Assembly (NCBI RefSeq): GCF_025421775.1
Contig: NZ_JAOEFX010000004.1
Location: 186,001 to 250,000 of the forward strand
DNA: 64,000 nucleotides
Source: Paenarthrobacter aurescens
Lineage (GTDB): Bacteria > Actinomycetota > Actinomycetes > Actinomycetales > Micrococcaceae
Reading direction: 5' to 3'
This document shows, piece after piece, positions 16,553 to 24,534 of this stretch. Position numbers and translations under genes: made by a program. The number at the start of each line of letters is the position of its first letter. Positions within the stretch are counted from its first letter, which is position 1. The notes beneath the pieces are model-generated. The model saw nothing but the letters and a program-made list of their open reading frames with translations, was not told the origin of the DNA and ran no database searches.

Positions 16553-16798
16553 TCAGTACCGCCACACCACCGTGTAGGCGTAGCCGTTGCCGTTCCGGAC
16601 ACACCCCTCGACCAGGCGCACGTAGGAACCGAATCCGGGCCTGGCCGCATCCAGGTTCGACTCGCACGTCGCCTTCGTGTGAAACCAATAGACGTAGGTG
16701 CTGGCCGCCTCGGCCGGGGCGGCCAAAGCAATTCCACCGCCAGCCAGGATAGAGGTTGCCGCGAATATGGACGCAATCTTCTTCTTCATGTTAGTCAT
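16553..16798 (-). CDS. Small secreted protein, 81 residues
   Basis: The start MTNMKKKIASIFAATSIL with a hydrophobic core ending in AAPAEAAS is a clear signal peptide. The mature part is about 48 residues with two cysteines (TCESN and GCVRN) likely to form a disulfide, and several aromatic residues. No family is recognised. Ribosome site is weak and either Met1 or Met4 may start it. It stands alone with its own terminator. Confidence 0.65.
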   Translation of the reverse strand: MTNMKKKIASIFAATSILAGGGIALAAPAEAASTYVYWFHTKATCESNLDAARPGFGSYVRLVEGCVRNGNGYAYTVVWRY

Positions 16799-16912
16799 TT
16801 CGATAGAGTAAGCATCTGGCCGAAGGCAGTCAACGGTCCGCGAAAGCCCTATCCGGCCCCATGGGTCGGCGCCGAACAGTCATTACCGTGACTGGCGAAG
16901 ATCGGAGGACAC

Positions 16913-17896
16913 ATGAAAATTGTTGTTGTCGGCGGAAGCGGCCATATTGGCTCATTCCTCATCCCACGGCTCGTCCGGGGCGGTCACGACGTCGTCAATA
17001 TCAGCCGCGGGACCAGCACGGCATATGTTGACGCGCCCGAGTGGCAGCAGGTCCGGCAAGTCACTGCGGACCGCGCGCAGGAGGACCGGGAGGCCACTTT
17101 CGGTGACCGGATCGCAGACCTGGGTGCCGACGTCGTGGTTGACCTGGTGTGCTTCACGCTCGACTCCGCTACGGCGCTGGTGAACCGGCTGCGAGGCGAG
17201 GCGGGGCACCTCCTGCATTGCGGGTCGATCTGGCGATATGGTGCCAGTCGGAAGCTGCCCATCTCAGAGGGGTCGGACTCCACCGCGGAGCCGCTGGATG
17301 AATACGGCATCCAGAAGCGCGACATTGCCCGGATGCTGAAGGATGAGACGGCCTCCGGAGGGCTCGTCACTACGTCCCTGCACCCCGGACACATTGTCGG
17401 CCCCGGATGGCATCCCGTGGGTCCGCTCGGAAACTTCGATCCGTCCGTTTGGCAAAGAATCGCGGCCGGACAGCCACTGCAGATTCCGGGAGGTGGCACC
17501 GAACTGATGCACCACGTCCATGCGGACGACCTCGCGCAGGCCTTCGAGAAGGCAATTCAGAACCGCGAAGCGGCCGCCGGCGAGGACTTCAACATTGTTG
17601 CTCCGTCCGCCCTGACAGTTCGTGGCTACCTGGAAATCGCGGCGTCGTGGTTCGGGCGGGAGCCACACTCGGAGATGGTCAGTTGGGAGGACTTCCGCCA
17701 AACCACCTTGCCTGAACATGCCGACACGAGCTGGGCCCACCTCTCCCGCAACCACTGCCTCACCATCGAAAAAGCCAGGTCCCTCCTGGGCTACGCTCCC
17801 CGCTACGAGCCGGAACAGGCCGTTCGTGAGGCGCTGGAATGGCTTATCGGGAACAACAAGCTTCAGGTTCAGGCTTCCCTTGACACCGCGGTGTAA
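16913..17896 (+). CDS. NAD-dependent epimerase/dehydratase family protein
   Basis: A 327-residue extended short-chain dehydrogenase. The Rossmann loop VVGGSGHIGSFL lies at residues 5-16, and an atypical active-site region HCGSIWRYGAS replaces the usual YxxxK arrangement, with YGIQKRD providing a Tyr and Lys. The C-terminal part has HHVHADDLAQAFEKAI. It could be a nucleotide-sugar epimerase or reductase; the substrate is not apparent. Ribosome site GGAGGACAC lies before the ATG. Confidence 0.8.
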   Translation: MKIVVVGGSGHIGSFLIPRLVRGGHDVVNISRGTSTAYVDAPEWQQVRQVTADRAQEDREATFGDRIADLGADVVVDLVCFTLDSATALVNRLRGEAGHLLHCGSIWRYGASRKLPISEGSDSTAEPLDEYGIQKRDIARMLKDETASGGLVTTSLHPGHIVGPGWHPVGPLGNFDPSVWQRIAAGQPLQIPGGGTELMHHVHADDLAQAFEKAIQNREAAAGEDFNIVAPSALTVRGYLEIAASWFGREPHSEMVSWEDFRQTTLPEHADTSWAHLSRNHCLTIEKARSLLGYAPRYEPEQAVREALEWLIGNNKLQVQASLDTAV

Positions 17897-18030
17897 CGCT
17901 CGACGCCGGACCTGCGCCACACCCGGCGACGGCGCGTGGTGTGCGATGCAGGGACGTTGGGACTGTATGTATTGGTGTCTGTACAACGGCCGCCCCAACC
18001 CTGAAGCTTAAGGGGCAAGGGGGAGCATCC

Positions 18031-19344
18031 ATGTTCAAGGCAGCCAACAAAGGGGTAACCGACACCCGGCTCGACCATGCTTTCTTTGTCCTGGGCGGCG
18101 CCGCGGCGGTATGGCTCGCCTTCCTGTTAGTGGGCGAGAGCTTCCAGCTGGGATGGGGGCAGGTGTGGTTCTACGTGGTGTTCTGGGCGTTCCTTGCCTA
18201 CCTGCTGCTCCCACGGCTCCACCGGATCCTGACCACCATCTACGTGCCGGGCTATTTCATTGGCCGGGCACGGACCAGCGACGGGCTCCTGGGTGACCCG
18301 GTCAACGTCGCCTTGCTGGGCGACGAGCCCCAGATCCACGCCATCATGGAGTCCGCTGGCTGGACCAAGGCCGACGACGTCACTTTCGCCAGCAGCCGGC
18401 GCATCATCAGCTCAACTATTTTCCGGCGTAGCTACTCCGAGGCACCCGTCAGTCCGTTGTATCTCTTCGATCGGCAGCAAGACTTCGCCTACCAGCAGGA
18501 GGTGGACAACAACCCGGGCAAACGTCACCACGTCCGCTTCTGGCGTTGCCCCGAAGGATGGCTCCTGCCGGGTGGACACAAAGTGGATTGGCTTGCCGCC
18601 GGAACCTACGACCGCAGCGTCGGTTTCTCACTCTTTACTCTGCAGATCACCCACAAGATCGAGCAGGACACGGATGTGGAGCGGGACCACATCGTTTCAA
18701 CCGTTTCGGCTGCGGACCCAGCTGTCTCAGTCCATGTCATCAAGGACTTCTCCACCGGATACCACTCACGCAACGGCGGCGGGGATTCAATCACCACTGA
18801 CGGCGACCTCCCCATCGTCGATGCCCGGAGCGTCCCGGTCCCGGCGGACCAACTGCCCCGCCGGACAGACAGCAGGGACCGGCGGCCCGCGCCCATCATG
18901 GTGGGTGCCGCATTGGTGGTGGCGAGATCCATTGCGGCCATCGTTCTTGCCGTCACACTGTTTACATCATCGGATTTGGCCACCGATATCAGCGCCGATG
19001 GGGAGGCTTTGGACCCGCAAACCACGACGGCGATCGTCACCGTTATGGGGCTGGTGGTGTTGGTCTTCGGACTGGGTGAGGTTTTCCTCGCGTGGCGGAT
19101 TTTCCTGGGCAGCAACGGGGCACGGGTGATCGCGATGGCCCTGAGTTCCATCTCCATCCTGGTACAGGCCGTTGACTACTCGACAGGGACCGCGAACCTC
19201 ACATTGGAAGCCGGCCTCGCCGGTCTGGCCTCGGACATCCTGGTGCTGCTGGCACTGTCCAGTCAACGGGCCAGGGTCTACGCGAAGCGCCAACGCATTC
19301 CCGCTCTTCCCCCGGAGCTGGTCAACCGGCGTGTGCCGTCCTGA
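18031..19344 (+). CDS. LssY C-terminal domain membrane protein
   Basis: From the ATG at 18031 (GGGGGAG five bases upstream) the protein is 437 residues. Two hydrophobic spans near the N-terminus precede an LssY_C-type domain (about 88-255). The domain contains DPVNVALLGDEPQIHAIMESAGW, RRSYSEAPVSPLYLFDRQQDFAYQQ and HHVRFWR. Four further spans lie at about 290-420. LssY relatives sit in type I secretion loci of Legionella, but the domain's activity is unknown. Confidence 0.75.
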   Translation: MFKAANKGVTDTRLDHAFFVLGGAAAVWLAFLLVGESFQLGWGQVWFYVVFWAFLAYLLLPRLHRILTTIYVPGYFIGRARTSDGLLGDPVNVALLGDEPQIHAIMESAGWTKADDVTFASSRRIISSTIFRRSYSEAPVSPLYLFDRQQDFAYQQEVDNNPGKRHHVRFWRCPEGWLLPGGHKVDWLAAGTYDRSVGFSLFTLQITHKIEQDTDVERDHIVSTVSAADPAVSVHVIKDFSTGYHSRNGGGDSITTDGDLPIVDARSVPVPADQLPRRTDSRDRRPAPIMVGAALVVARSIAAIVLAVTLFTSSDLATDISADGEALDPQTTTAIVTVMGLVVLVFGLGEVFLAWRIFLGSNGARVIAMALSSISILVQAVDYSTGTANLTLEAGLAGLASDILVLLALSSQRARVYAKRQRIPALPPELVNRRVPS

Positions 19345-19392
19345 CCTTCCTTGAAGTTTGCAGGACCCTGATACGCCGTCCCCGATCAAAGC

Positions 19393-19426
19393 TCGACGGC
19401 GACACCCACCCGGGTGCCGCCGTCGA
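19393..19426. terminator. Intergenic hairpin after the LssY_C gene
   Basis: TCGACGGCGACACCC pairs with GGGTGCCGCCGTCGA apart from one mismatch, four-base loop. Another member of the recurrent GACGxCGGCAC hairpin family in this window. The rest of 19345-19608 holds no gene I can support. Confidence 0.6.
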
Positions 19427-19608
19427 ACGCTGGACCGTAACCTATGCCTCCAGCGTCACCGTAGTGGCACCGGGCTGCCGCGAGACCTGGAGGTAGCGTG
19501 CTGACGTAACCTGGCCTGGCGGCCGTATCACGCCCGATAGGGTTAATCCGTTTCCAGTCAGCCTGCGTACCAGCCGGCCCTCCAGAGTTGCGGATTGAGG
19601 AAGACGGT

Positions 19609-20532
19609 GTGGACGGAGTCCTTCAGGGTTTCTTTGTTGTCAGTGTTGTGCTGCTCATTGGCTACATCCTTGGCAGAACCAAGGCCTTGGGCCCCGAGGG
19701 AAGCAAAGTCCTCTCCACGCTGACCTTCATGGTGGGGCTGCCCTGCTTGATGTTCTCGGCGATTGCCTCCCGCCACATTTCAGATGTCCTCAGCGCCACC
19801 GGCCTGATTTCCGTGGTCACCGCAGTGGCGGTGATGCTCGTCTTCACGGTGGCCGGCTTGATTGGCCGCTGGGGTGTTCGGCGGACCACCATCGGCGCGC
19901 TGTCCGTGGGAATCGTGAACTCCACCAACCTGGGCGTTCCACTGTCCCTCTACATCCTTGGCAGCGCCACATACGTCACGCCCATCATGCTGTTTCAGCT
20001 GGCGGTCGTCACGCCCATTGCCCTGACCATCCTGGACCTCACGGATCCGGCGGGCAAGCACGTCTCCATCTGGCAGGTGCTGTCCATCCCCTTCCGCAAC
20101 CCGGTCACTGTTGCCGCGATTCTTGGGGTGGCAGTGAGCGCCCTGGGCATTGAAGTTCCCAAGCTCATCCTTGATCCGTTGGCGCTGGTGGCGCAGCTGG
20201 CCGTGCCATTGATGCTGATTATCTTTGGCATGTCCCTGCACGGACTCTCGGTCCGGCCGGGAATCGGTGACCGGGTTCCCACAACCGTGGCCGTGATCCT
20301 CAAATCAGCGGTCCAGCCTGCACTTGCCTGGATTCTGGCTGCCTTCGTCTTCCACCTGGACCCGTTCAGCACTTTCGTGGTCACGGCCTGTGCCATCCTG
20401 CCAACCGGCCAGAACGTGGTCCTCTACGCGGTCCGCTACGGCGTGGGCCAAGGCATTGCCCAATCCACGGCGGTGTTTTCCAGCATCCTTGCCGTGCCGC
20501 TGCTGCTGGGCGCGGCCTGGTTGTTCGGCTAA
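19609..20532 (+). CDS. AEC-family (auxin efflux carrier-like) permease
   Basis: A 307-residue membrane protein with about ten hydrophobic spans. It carries the AEC hallmarks TFMVGLPCLMFSAIA early, STNLGVPLSLYILG in the first half and CAILPTGQNVVLYAVRYG near the end. Bacterial members export or exchange small organic acids such as malate. A GTG at 19609 is chosen because GAGGAAG lies five bases upstream; an upstream TTG at 19588 lacks one. No neighbour indicates the substrate. Confidence 0.85.
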   Translation: MDGVLQGFFVVSVVLLIGYILGRTKALGPEGSKVLSTLTFMVGLPCLMFSAIASRHISDVLSATGLISVVTAVAVMLVFTVAGLIGRWGVRRTTIGALSVGIVNSTNLGVPLSLYILGSATYVTPIMLFQLAVVTPIALTILDLTDPAGKHVSIWQVLSIPFRNPVTVAAILGVAVSALGIEVPKLILDPLALVAQLAVPLMLIIFGMSLHGLSVRPGIGDRVPTTVAVILKSAVQPALAWILAAFVFHLDPFSTFVVTACAILPTGQNVVLYAVRYGVGQGIAQSTAVFSSILAVPLLLGAAWLFG

Positions 20533-20674
20533 GCCCAACAGCTGTCCATCTGGCTGGGCCTCCACCACCAACTTTGAAACCCGACGGAGCCCGACATGCC
20601 GTCAATCGCGGCGTGCCGGGGTGGTTTCAGCTCCAAAGTGGGTGGTGGCGGCACGCAGTGGGAAGCCAGCCACC

Positions 20675-20726
20675 GCTTAAGGCTCGACGGCGGCACTCGG
20701 GTGAGTGCCGCCGTCGAGCCTTAAGC
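20675..20726. terminator. Long perfect hairpin after the AEC permease gene
   Basis: Arms of 24 bases (starting GCTTAAGGCTCGACGG) with a four-base loop GGGT and no mismatch, between the permease and convergent ridA genes. It is suited to stop transcription from both sides and is the longest stem in the window. Confidence 0.8.
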
Positions 20727-20730
20727 GCGG

Positions 20731-20776
20731 AGGTGAGAGAGCGTTCTCCGAAACCGTGCGGAAGGTGAGAGAGCGT
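20731..20776. repeat. Direct repeat AGGTGAGAGAGCGT, two copies
   Basis: Copies at 20731-20744 and 20763-20776, 32 bases apart, next to the hairpin at 20675. No function is evident. Both lie downstream of two convergent genes, so they are unlikely to be promoter elements. Confidence 0.45.
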
Positions 20777-20808
20777 CCGGTGGAAGCTGTAGTTAGGTGG
20801 GAGGGGGG

Positions 20809-21213
20809 TTACGCAGTCACAGCCAAAGCGTCGATCTCGACGAGCATGACCTCGTGGGGGAGATCAACAAAGACGGTGGTGCGGCTCGGCAGCTGGCCGC
20901 TTGGAACGTTCTCGCGGATGAACTCGCCGTAGACCTCGTTCATGGCGGCGAAATCGTCGCGGGTGGTGAGGTAGACGCGGAACATGAGGACGTCTTCAAC
21001 GGAGGATCCGCCGGCTTCCAGGATGGCCTTCACGTTTTCCAGCGTGCGACGGGTCTGGACGCGGACGTCGCCCTCGCCGATGTAATGGTTGGTGGCGGAG
21101 TCCATGGGACCCTGGCCGGAAACCTGGAACATGCCGCCCTTCTGGATGCCCTGGGAGAATACGTGCGCCGGGGCGGGGGCGTTTTCGGTCAGTACTACGG
21201 TCTTTTCACTCAT
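20809..21213 (-). CDS. ridA: RidA-family enamine/imine deaminase
   Basis: The 134-residue protein matches RidA (YjgF): GIQKGGMFQVSGQGP, VRVQTRRTLENVKAILEAGGSSVEDVLMFRVYLT, the catalytic-site Arg in PSRTTVFVDLP and the closing EIDALAVTA. RidA hydrolyses reactive enamines released by PLP dehydratases. That fits the dehydratase-like gene at 23196. Its ATG overlaps the IclR stop (ATGA), showing translational coupling in the minus-strand operon kdgK-iclR-ridA. Confidence 0.9.
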   Translation of the reverse strand: MSEKTVVLTENAPAPAHVFSQGIQKGGMFQVSGQGPMDSATNHYIGEGDVRVQTRRTLENVKAILEAGGSSVEDVLMFRVYLTTRDDFAAMNEVYGEFIRENVPSGQLPSRTTVFVDLPHEVMLVEIDALAVTA

Positions 21214-22016
21214 GCTGAGTTCCTTTCGTGGCTGATCCAGCCGAGGTCGTTGGAGATGGCCTCGGTGCTGGCTTTGAGGTCGGGCAGCAGCTCAAGCAAG
21301 CCTTCATAGCTGAGCATCACTACCGGTACCGAACAAGAGGCTGCGGCCACAACGGCGCCGCTGGCATCGCGGATGGGAGCCGCAATGCAGTGCACAAATG
21401 CTTCGTGCTCGGCGTTGTCGTGGGCCCAGCCCTGTTCCTTGACCTGCTCGAGTTCGGCCAGCAAGGCCTCCGGCGAGGTCAGGGTGTTCTCGGTAACTTT
21501 GACGTAGTCCAGCCCCGCGGCGATCTTTTCCTGCCGGGAGCGCGGCATGTCGGCGAGGAGGACTTTGGACACAGCGGCCGAGTGCAGCGATGCTGTCAGG
21601 CCGATGCGCGAGTACATGCGGACGGGGTGGTGCGACTCGAACTTGTCGATGTACACCACCTCGTTCCCTTCAAATGCGGCAAGGTGCACGGTGTGCCCGG
21701 TGCGGCCGTTCAGTTCGGCGAGGTGCTGGTGGGCTACCTTGCGGATGTCCCGTTGTTCCAGTGCGAGGGAGGACAGTTCGAACAGCTTGGAACCCAGCAT
21801 GAACCGTTGCTCTTCGTCCCGCACCACGAAGCGCTTTTCTTCCATGGCGTGCAGGAGCCGCATTACCGTGGTCTTGTGGACGGCGGCCTTGGAAGCAAGC
21901 TCGTCCAGGGTGGCTGGTTTTGCGGCGAGTTCGCCGAGCAGGTCGATGGCCCGCATGAGGCTCTGGCTCACGGTGTCACGCTCCGGTTCTGGTGTTGAAT
22001 TGTCCGTCTTCAACAT
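21210..22016 (-). CDS. IclR-family transcriptional regulator
   Basis: From ATG at 22016 the protein is 268 residues. The N-terminal winged helix has SQSLMRAIDLLGEL and TLDELASKAAVHKTTVMRLLHAME. The C-terminal effector domain has EGNEVVYIDKFESHHPVRMYSRIG, SAAVSKVLLAD and CIAAPIRDASGAVVAAASCSVP. The start overlaps the kinase gene by 41 bases; a GTG at 21971 just after the kinase stop, with GGAG upstream, is an alternative. It probably controls both this operon and the divergent operon at 23196, likely through the palindrome at 23107. Confidence 0.85.
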   Translation of the reverse strand: MLKTDNSTPEPERDTVSQSLMRAIDLLGELAAKPATLDELASKAAVHKTTVMRLLHAMEEKRFVVRDEEQRFMLGSKLFELSSLALEQRDIRKVAHQHLAELNGRTGHTVHLAAFEGNEVVYIDKFESHHPVRMYSRIGLTASLHSAAVSKVLLADMPRSRQEKIAAGLDYVKVTENTLTSPEALLAELEQVKEQGWAHDNAEHEAFVHCIAAPIRDASGAVVAAASCSVPVVMLSYEGLLELLPDLKASTEAISNDLGWISHERNSA

Positions 22017-23016
22017 GGATAGCAGCCCACGCCGCATCCGAAGAATCGAGGATGGCCGCGAGCTGGGCGGCGTCGGGCAGCGGGCCGCGGTCGCCGTGGA
22101 CGGTCAGGGTGCACGCAGCAGCAACGTGGCCGCGGCGCAGGCTCTCCTTTTGGCCCAGTCCGAACAGCATGCCGCTGAGGTAACCGGCGGCGAACGAGTC
22201 ACCTGCACCAACAGGCTCGACGACGGCGACGGACAGTGCGGGTACCTCTTCCCGGGTGCCGCTTGAGTCAGCCGTGCCGCTTGAGTCAGCCGTGCCGCGC
22301 GTCAGCGCAATAGCACTGATCGCCTCGTTCTTGATGACCAGCACCTCTGGATCCGGCATCATCCGGCGGAGTTCGGCTTCATCGGTGGTGCCGAAGGCGT
22401 GCTCGGCTTCGTCCTTGCCAACTAGTACGATGTCGGCCATGTTCGCCAGGCGCTGCAGGACGGAACGGTCCTGGCCTGCCCACAGGGCTTCCCGCCAATT
22501 GACGTCAAAGCTGATGGTCCGCCCATTCCGGGGTGCGGTGAGGATGGCTTCAAGCAAAGACAAGCACTCGGGGGAGAGCGCAGCGGTGATCCCACTCAAA
22601 TGAACCAGGGCCGCATTCTCAAGCAATGCGGAAACTGCGGGATTGGAAAGAGTGCCGCGTCCCATGGCCGACGCCGCAGATCCTTGCCGGTAGTACAAAA
22701 CCGAGCTGCCGCCGTCGGGGTTTGAGTCCTGCGCGGGGACCTTCACGTAGAGCCCGGTGGGCAGGGACTCGTCCACTTCCACGCCGGACACGCCCACGCC
22801 GTGATCCTGAAGGTCGTGGAGTATGCGGGTGCCGAAGCCGTCGCGGCCAACCCGGCTGACCCAGTGGGTGTCCAAGCCCATCGCTGCGAGGCCCATGGCG
22901 ACGTTGGATTCTGCACCGCCGATGCCGAAGTGAAGTTCGGTTGCCAGATGCAGGGGGACGGCGTGGACAGGGGTAAGCATGGCCATCGTTTCGCCCACGC
23001 ATACAGCTGAAAGCAT
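21976..23016 (-). CDS. PfkB-family sugar kinase (2-keto-3-deoxygluconate kinase-like)
   Basis: The 346-residue protein has ribokinase-fold signatures: GGAESNVAMGLAAMG (32-46), VGRDGFG, ISFDVNWREALW, and the catalytic motif VEPVGAGDSFAAGYL with the anion hole GAGD. KDG kinases share this layout. The KDPG aldolase encoded across the divergent promoter would use its product. An 18-base tandem duplication (22255-22292 region) duplicates the residues GTADSS, probably in a surface loop. Ribosome site GGGAGA lies just before ATG 23016. Confidence 0.82.
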   Translation of the reverse strand: MLSAVCVGETMAMLTPVHAVPLHLATELHFGIGGAESNVAMGLAAMGLDTHWVSRVGRDGFGTRILHDLQDHGVGVSGVEVDESLPTGLYVKVPAQDSNPDGGSSVLYYRQGSAASAMGRGTLSNPAVSALLENAALVHLSGITAALSPECLSLLEAILTAPRNGRTISFDVNWREALWAGQDRSVLQRLANMADIVLVGKDEAEHAFGTTDEAELRRMMPDPEVLVIKNEAISAIALTRGTADSSGTADSSGTREEVPALSVAVVEPVGAGDSFAAGYLSGMLFGLGQKESLRRGHVAAACTLTVHGDRGPLPDAAQLAAILDSSDAAWAAIHVEDGQFNTRTGA

Positions 23017-23106
23017 CGTTCTCCCACTAGTTCGTGCGCTTCTCAGCGGCCTTGACTCTCGATCCGCCACCATGTTAGACATATCACCAGCAGGTTTGCA
23101 ACCAGC

Positions 23107-23123
23107 GTTGCAAAATACGCAAC
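23107..23123. promoter_or_regulatory. Operator-like palindrome between kdgK-type and deaminase genes
   Basis: GTTGC-AAAATAC-GCAAC, a perfect 5-7-5 inverted repeat in the AT-rich divergent promoter region 23017-23195. The same spacing is seen at 46119-46135 ahead of another IclR-associated operon. The IclR protein at 21210 is the likely binder (inference). Confidence 0.5.
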
Positions 23124-23195
23124 GTAACCAGAACTCACCCAACAAACCCCACAACGCAGCTTCAAAAACGCAGCACCGCGAAGGGAACCAAACGC

Positions 23196-24524
23196 GTGAA
23201 CACTTCCGAAGCCATCTCGGCAACTGCCGTAGCGGGCCTGGCTGAGCACCGTCTCGACTGGCGGCACAAGGCCATTCCGGCAACCGCCAATGGAACCACC
23301 CACGCGGAGTTCCTGGCGGCTGGGCACACGTTGGCGGACTTGCAGACGCCGCTGCTGACACTTGATGCCGGTGCGCTCGCAGCCAACGCCGATCGCCTTG
23401 CCGACTGGTGCAGGGAACATGGTGTGCTGCTCGCCCCGCACGGCAAGACCACCATGTCTCCGCAGCTCTGGACCGAGCAGCTCGACCGCGGCGCTTGGGG
23501 CATCACGCTGGCCAACTTCGCGCAGCTTCGCGTGGCCCGTGAATTCGGCGTCCGGAACCTGCAGCTCGCCAACAGCCTGACGGATCCGCGCGCGATCCTG
23601 TGGGTAGCCGGCCAGCCCGCGGACACCACCATCCTTTCCTGGATCGACTCCAAGGGAACTGTGGACGTCATCAACCGGACGCTCGCTGGCAGCGATGCCG
23701 TGCTGGATGTCCTGGTGGAGCTCGGTGCCCATGGTGGCCGGACCGGCGCCCGCGGCATCGATGCCGCGATGGACGTGGCCCGGGCAATCTCCGCCTCGTC
23801 GAACCTGCGCCTGGTGGGCGTCAGCGGATACGAAGGCTCACTCGCGCACACAGCGGACGACGCCGGCCTGGCCGCTGTTCGGGGATACCTCGCCCAGATG
23901 GGGCTGCTTCACGAACAACTCCTCGCCGAAGGCCTGTACGGGACGGATTCCGTGATCCTCACGGCCGGGGGAAGCGCCTACTTCGACGACGTCGTCTCCG
24001 TTCTGTCGCCGTACATCCACAAACGAGGGGCCGGCCGGGTTGCAGGCGAAATGGGTGTGGACCTCATGATCCGCAGTGGCGCCTATATCATCCACGACGA
24101 CGGTTTCTACCGCGGAATCTCGCCGTTCTCCCGTGAAGGCGATCAGCCTTTCACTGCCGGAATGTATGGCTGGGCGCGTGTTGTTTCGCAGACTGAGCCC
24201 GGCCTGGCCATCCTGGACGCCGGCAAGCGCGACCTCCCGTTCGACGAAGGCTTGCCCGAGCCGCAGCTCATCGGCCCGGTGCTGGGTGGGGCCATGGAGC
24301 CTTTGGTTGGTGCCGGGATCACCTCGGTCAACGACCAGCACAGCTTCATGACCTACGACGCCAATACCACCACGGTGAACCCCGGCGAGGTCGTCCGGCT
24401 GGGTCTCTCCCACCCCTGCACTGCGTTCGACAAGTGGACCGTCATCCCGGTGCTCGCCAACACCGGCGAAGCCGGCAAGACAGCCGACCAAACCGTCGTC
24501 GACCTTATCCATACCTTCTTCTAG
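23196..24524 (+). CDS. PLP-dependent amino acid deaminase (D-serine dehydratase/D-threonine aldolase fold)
   Basis: A 442-residue alanine-racemase-fold protein. The PLP-lysine segment is LLAPHGKTTMSPQLW (Lys about 88), with LRLVGVSGYEGSL and a C-terminal metal site in GLSHPCTAFDKW (His and Cys), as in eukaryotic-type D-serine dehydratases. D-glucosaminate dehydratases belong to the same fold and yield KDG plus ammonia. KDG kinase, KDPG aldolase and RidA neighbours favour that role, although a D-amino acid dehydratase is possible. The GTG start has AAGGGA upstream. First gene of a plus-strand operon. Confidence 0.8.
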   Translation: MNTSEAISATAVAGLAEHRLDWRHKAIPATANGTTHAEFLAAGHTLADLQTPLLTLDAGALAANADRLADWCREHGVLLAPHGKTTMSPQLWTEQLDRGAWGITLANFAQLRVAREFGVRNLQLANSLTDPRAILWVAGQPADTTILSWIDSKGTVDVINRTLAGSDAVLDVLVELGAHGGRTGARGIDAAMDVARAISASSNLRLVGVSGYEGSLAHTADDAGLAAVRGYLAQMGLLHEQLLAEGLYGTDSVILTAGGSAYFDDVVSVLSPYIHKRGAGRVAGEMGVDLMIRSGAYIIHDDGFYRGISPFSREGDQPFTAGMYGWARVVSQTEPGLAILDAGKRDLPFDEGLPEPQLIGPVLGGAMEPLVGAGITSVNDQHSFMTYDANTTTVNPGEVVRLGLSHPCTAFDKWTVIPVLANTGEAGKTADQTVVDLIHTFF

Positions 24525-24534
24525 GACCCATGCC

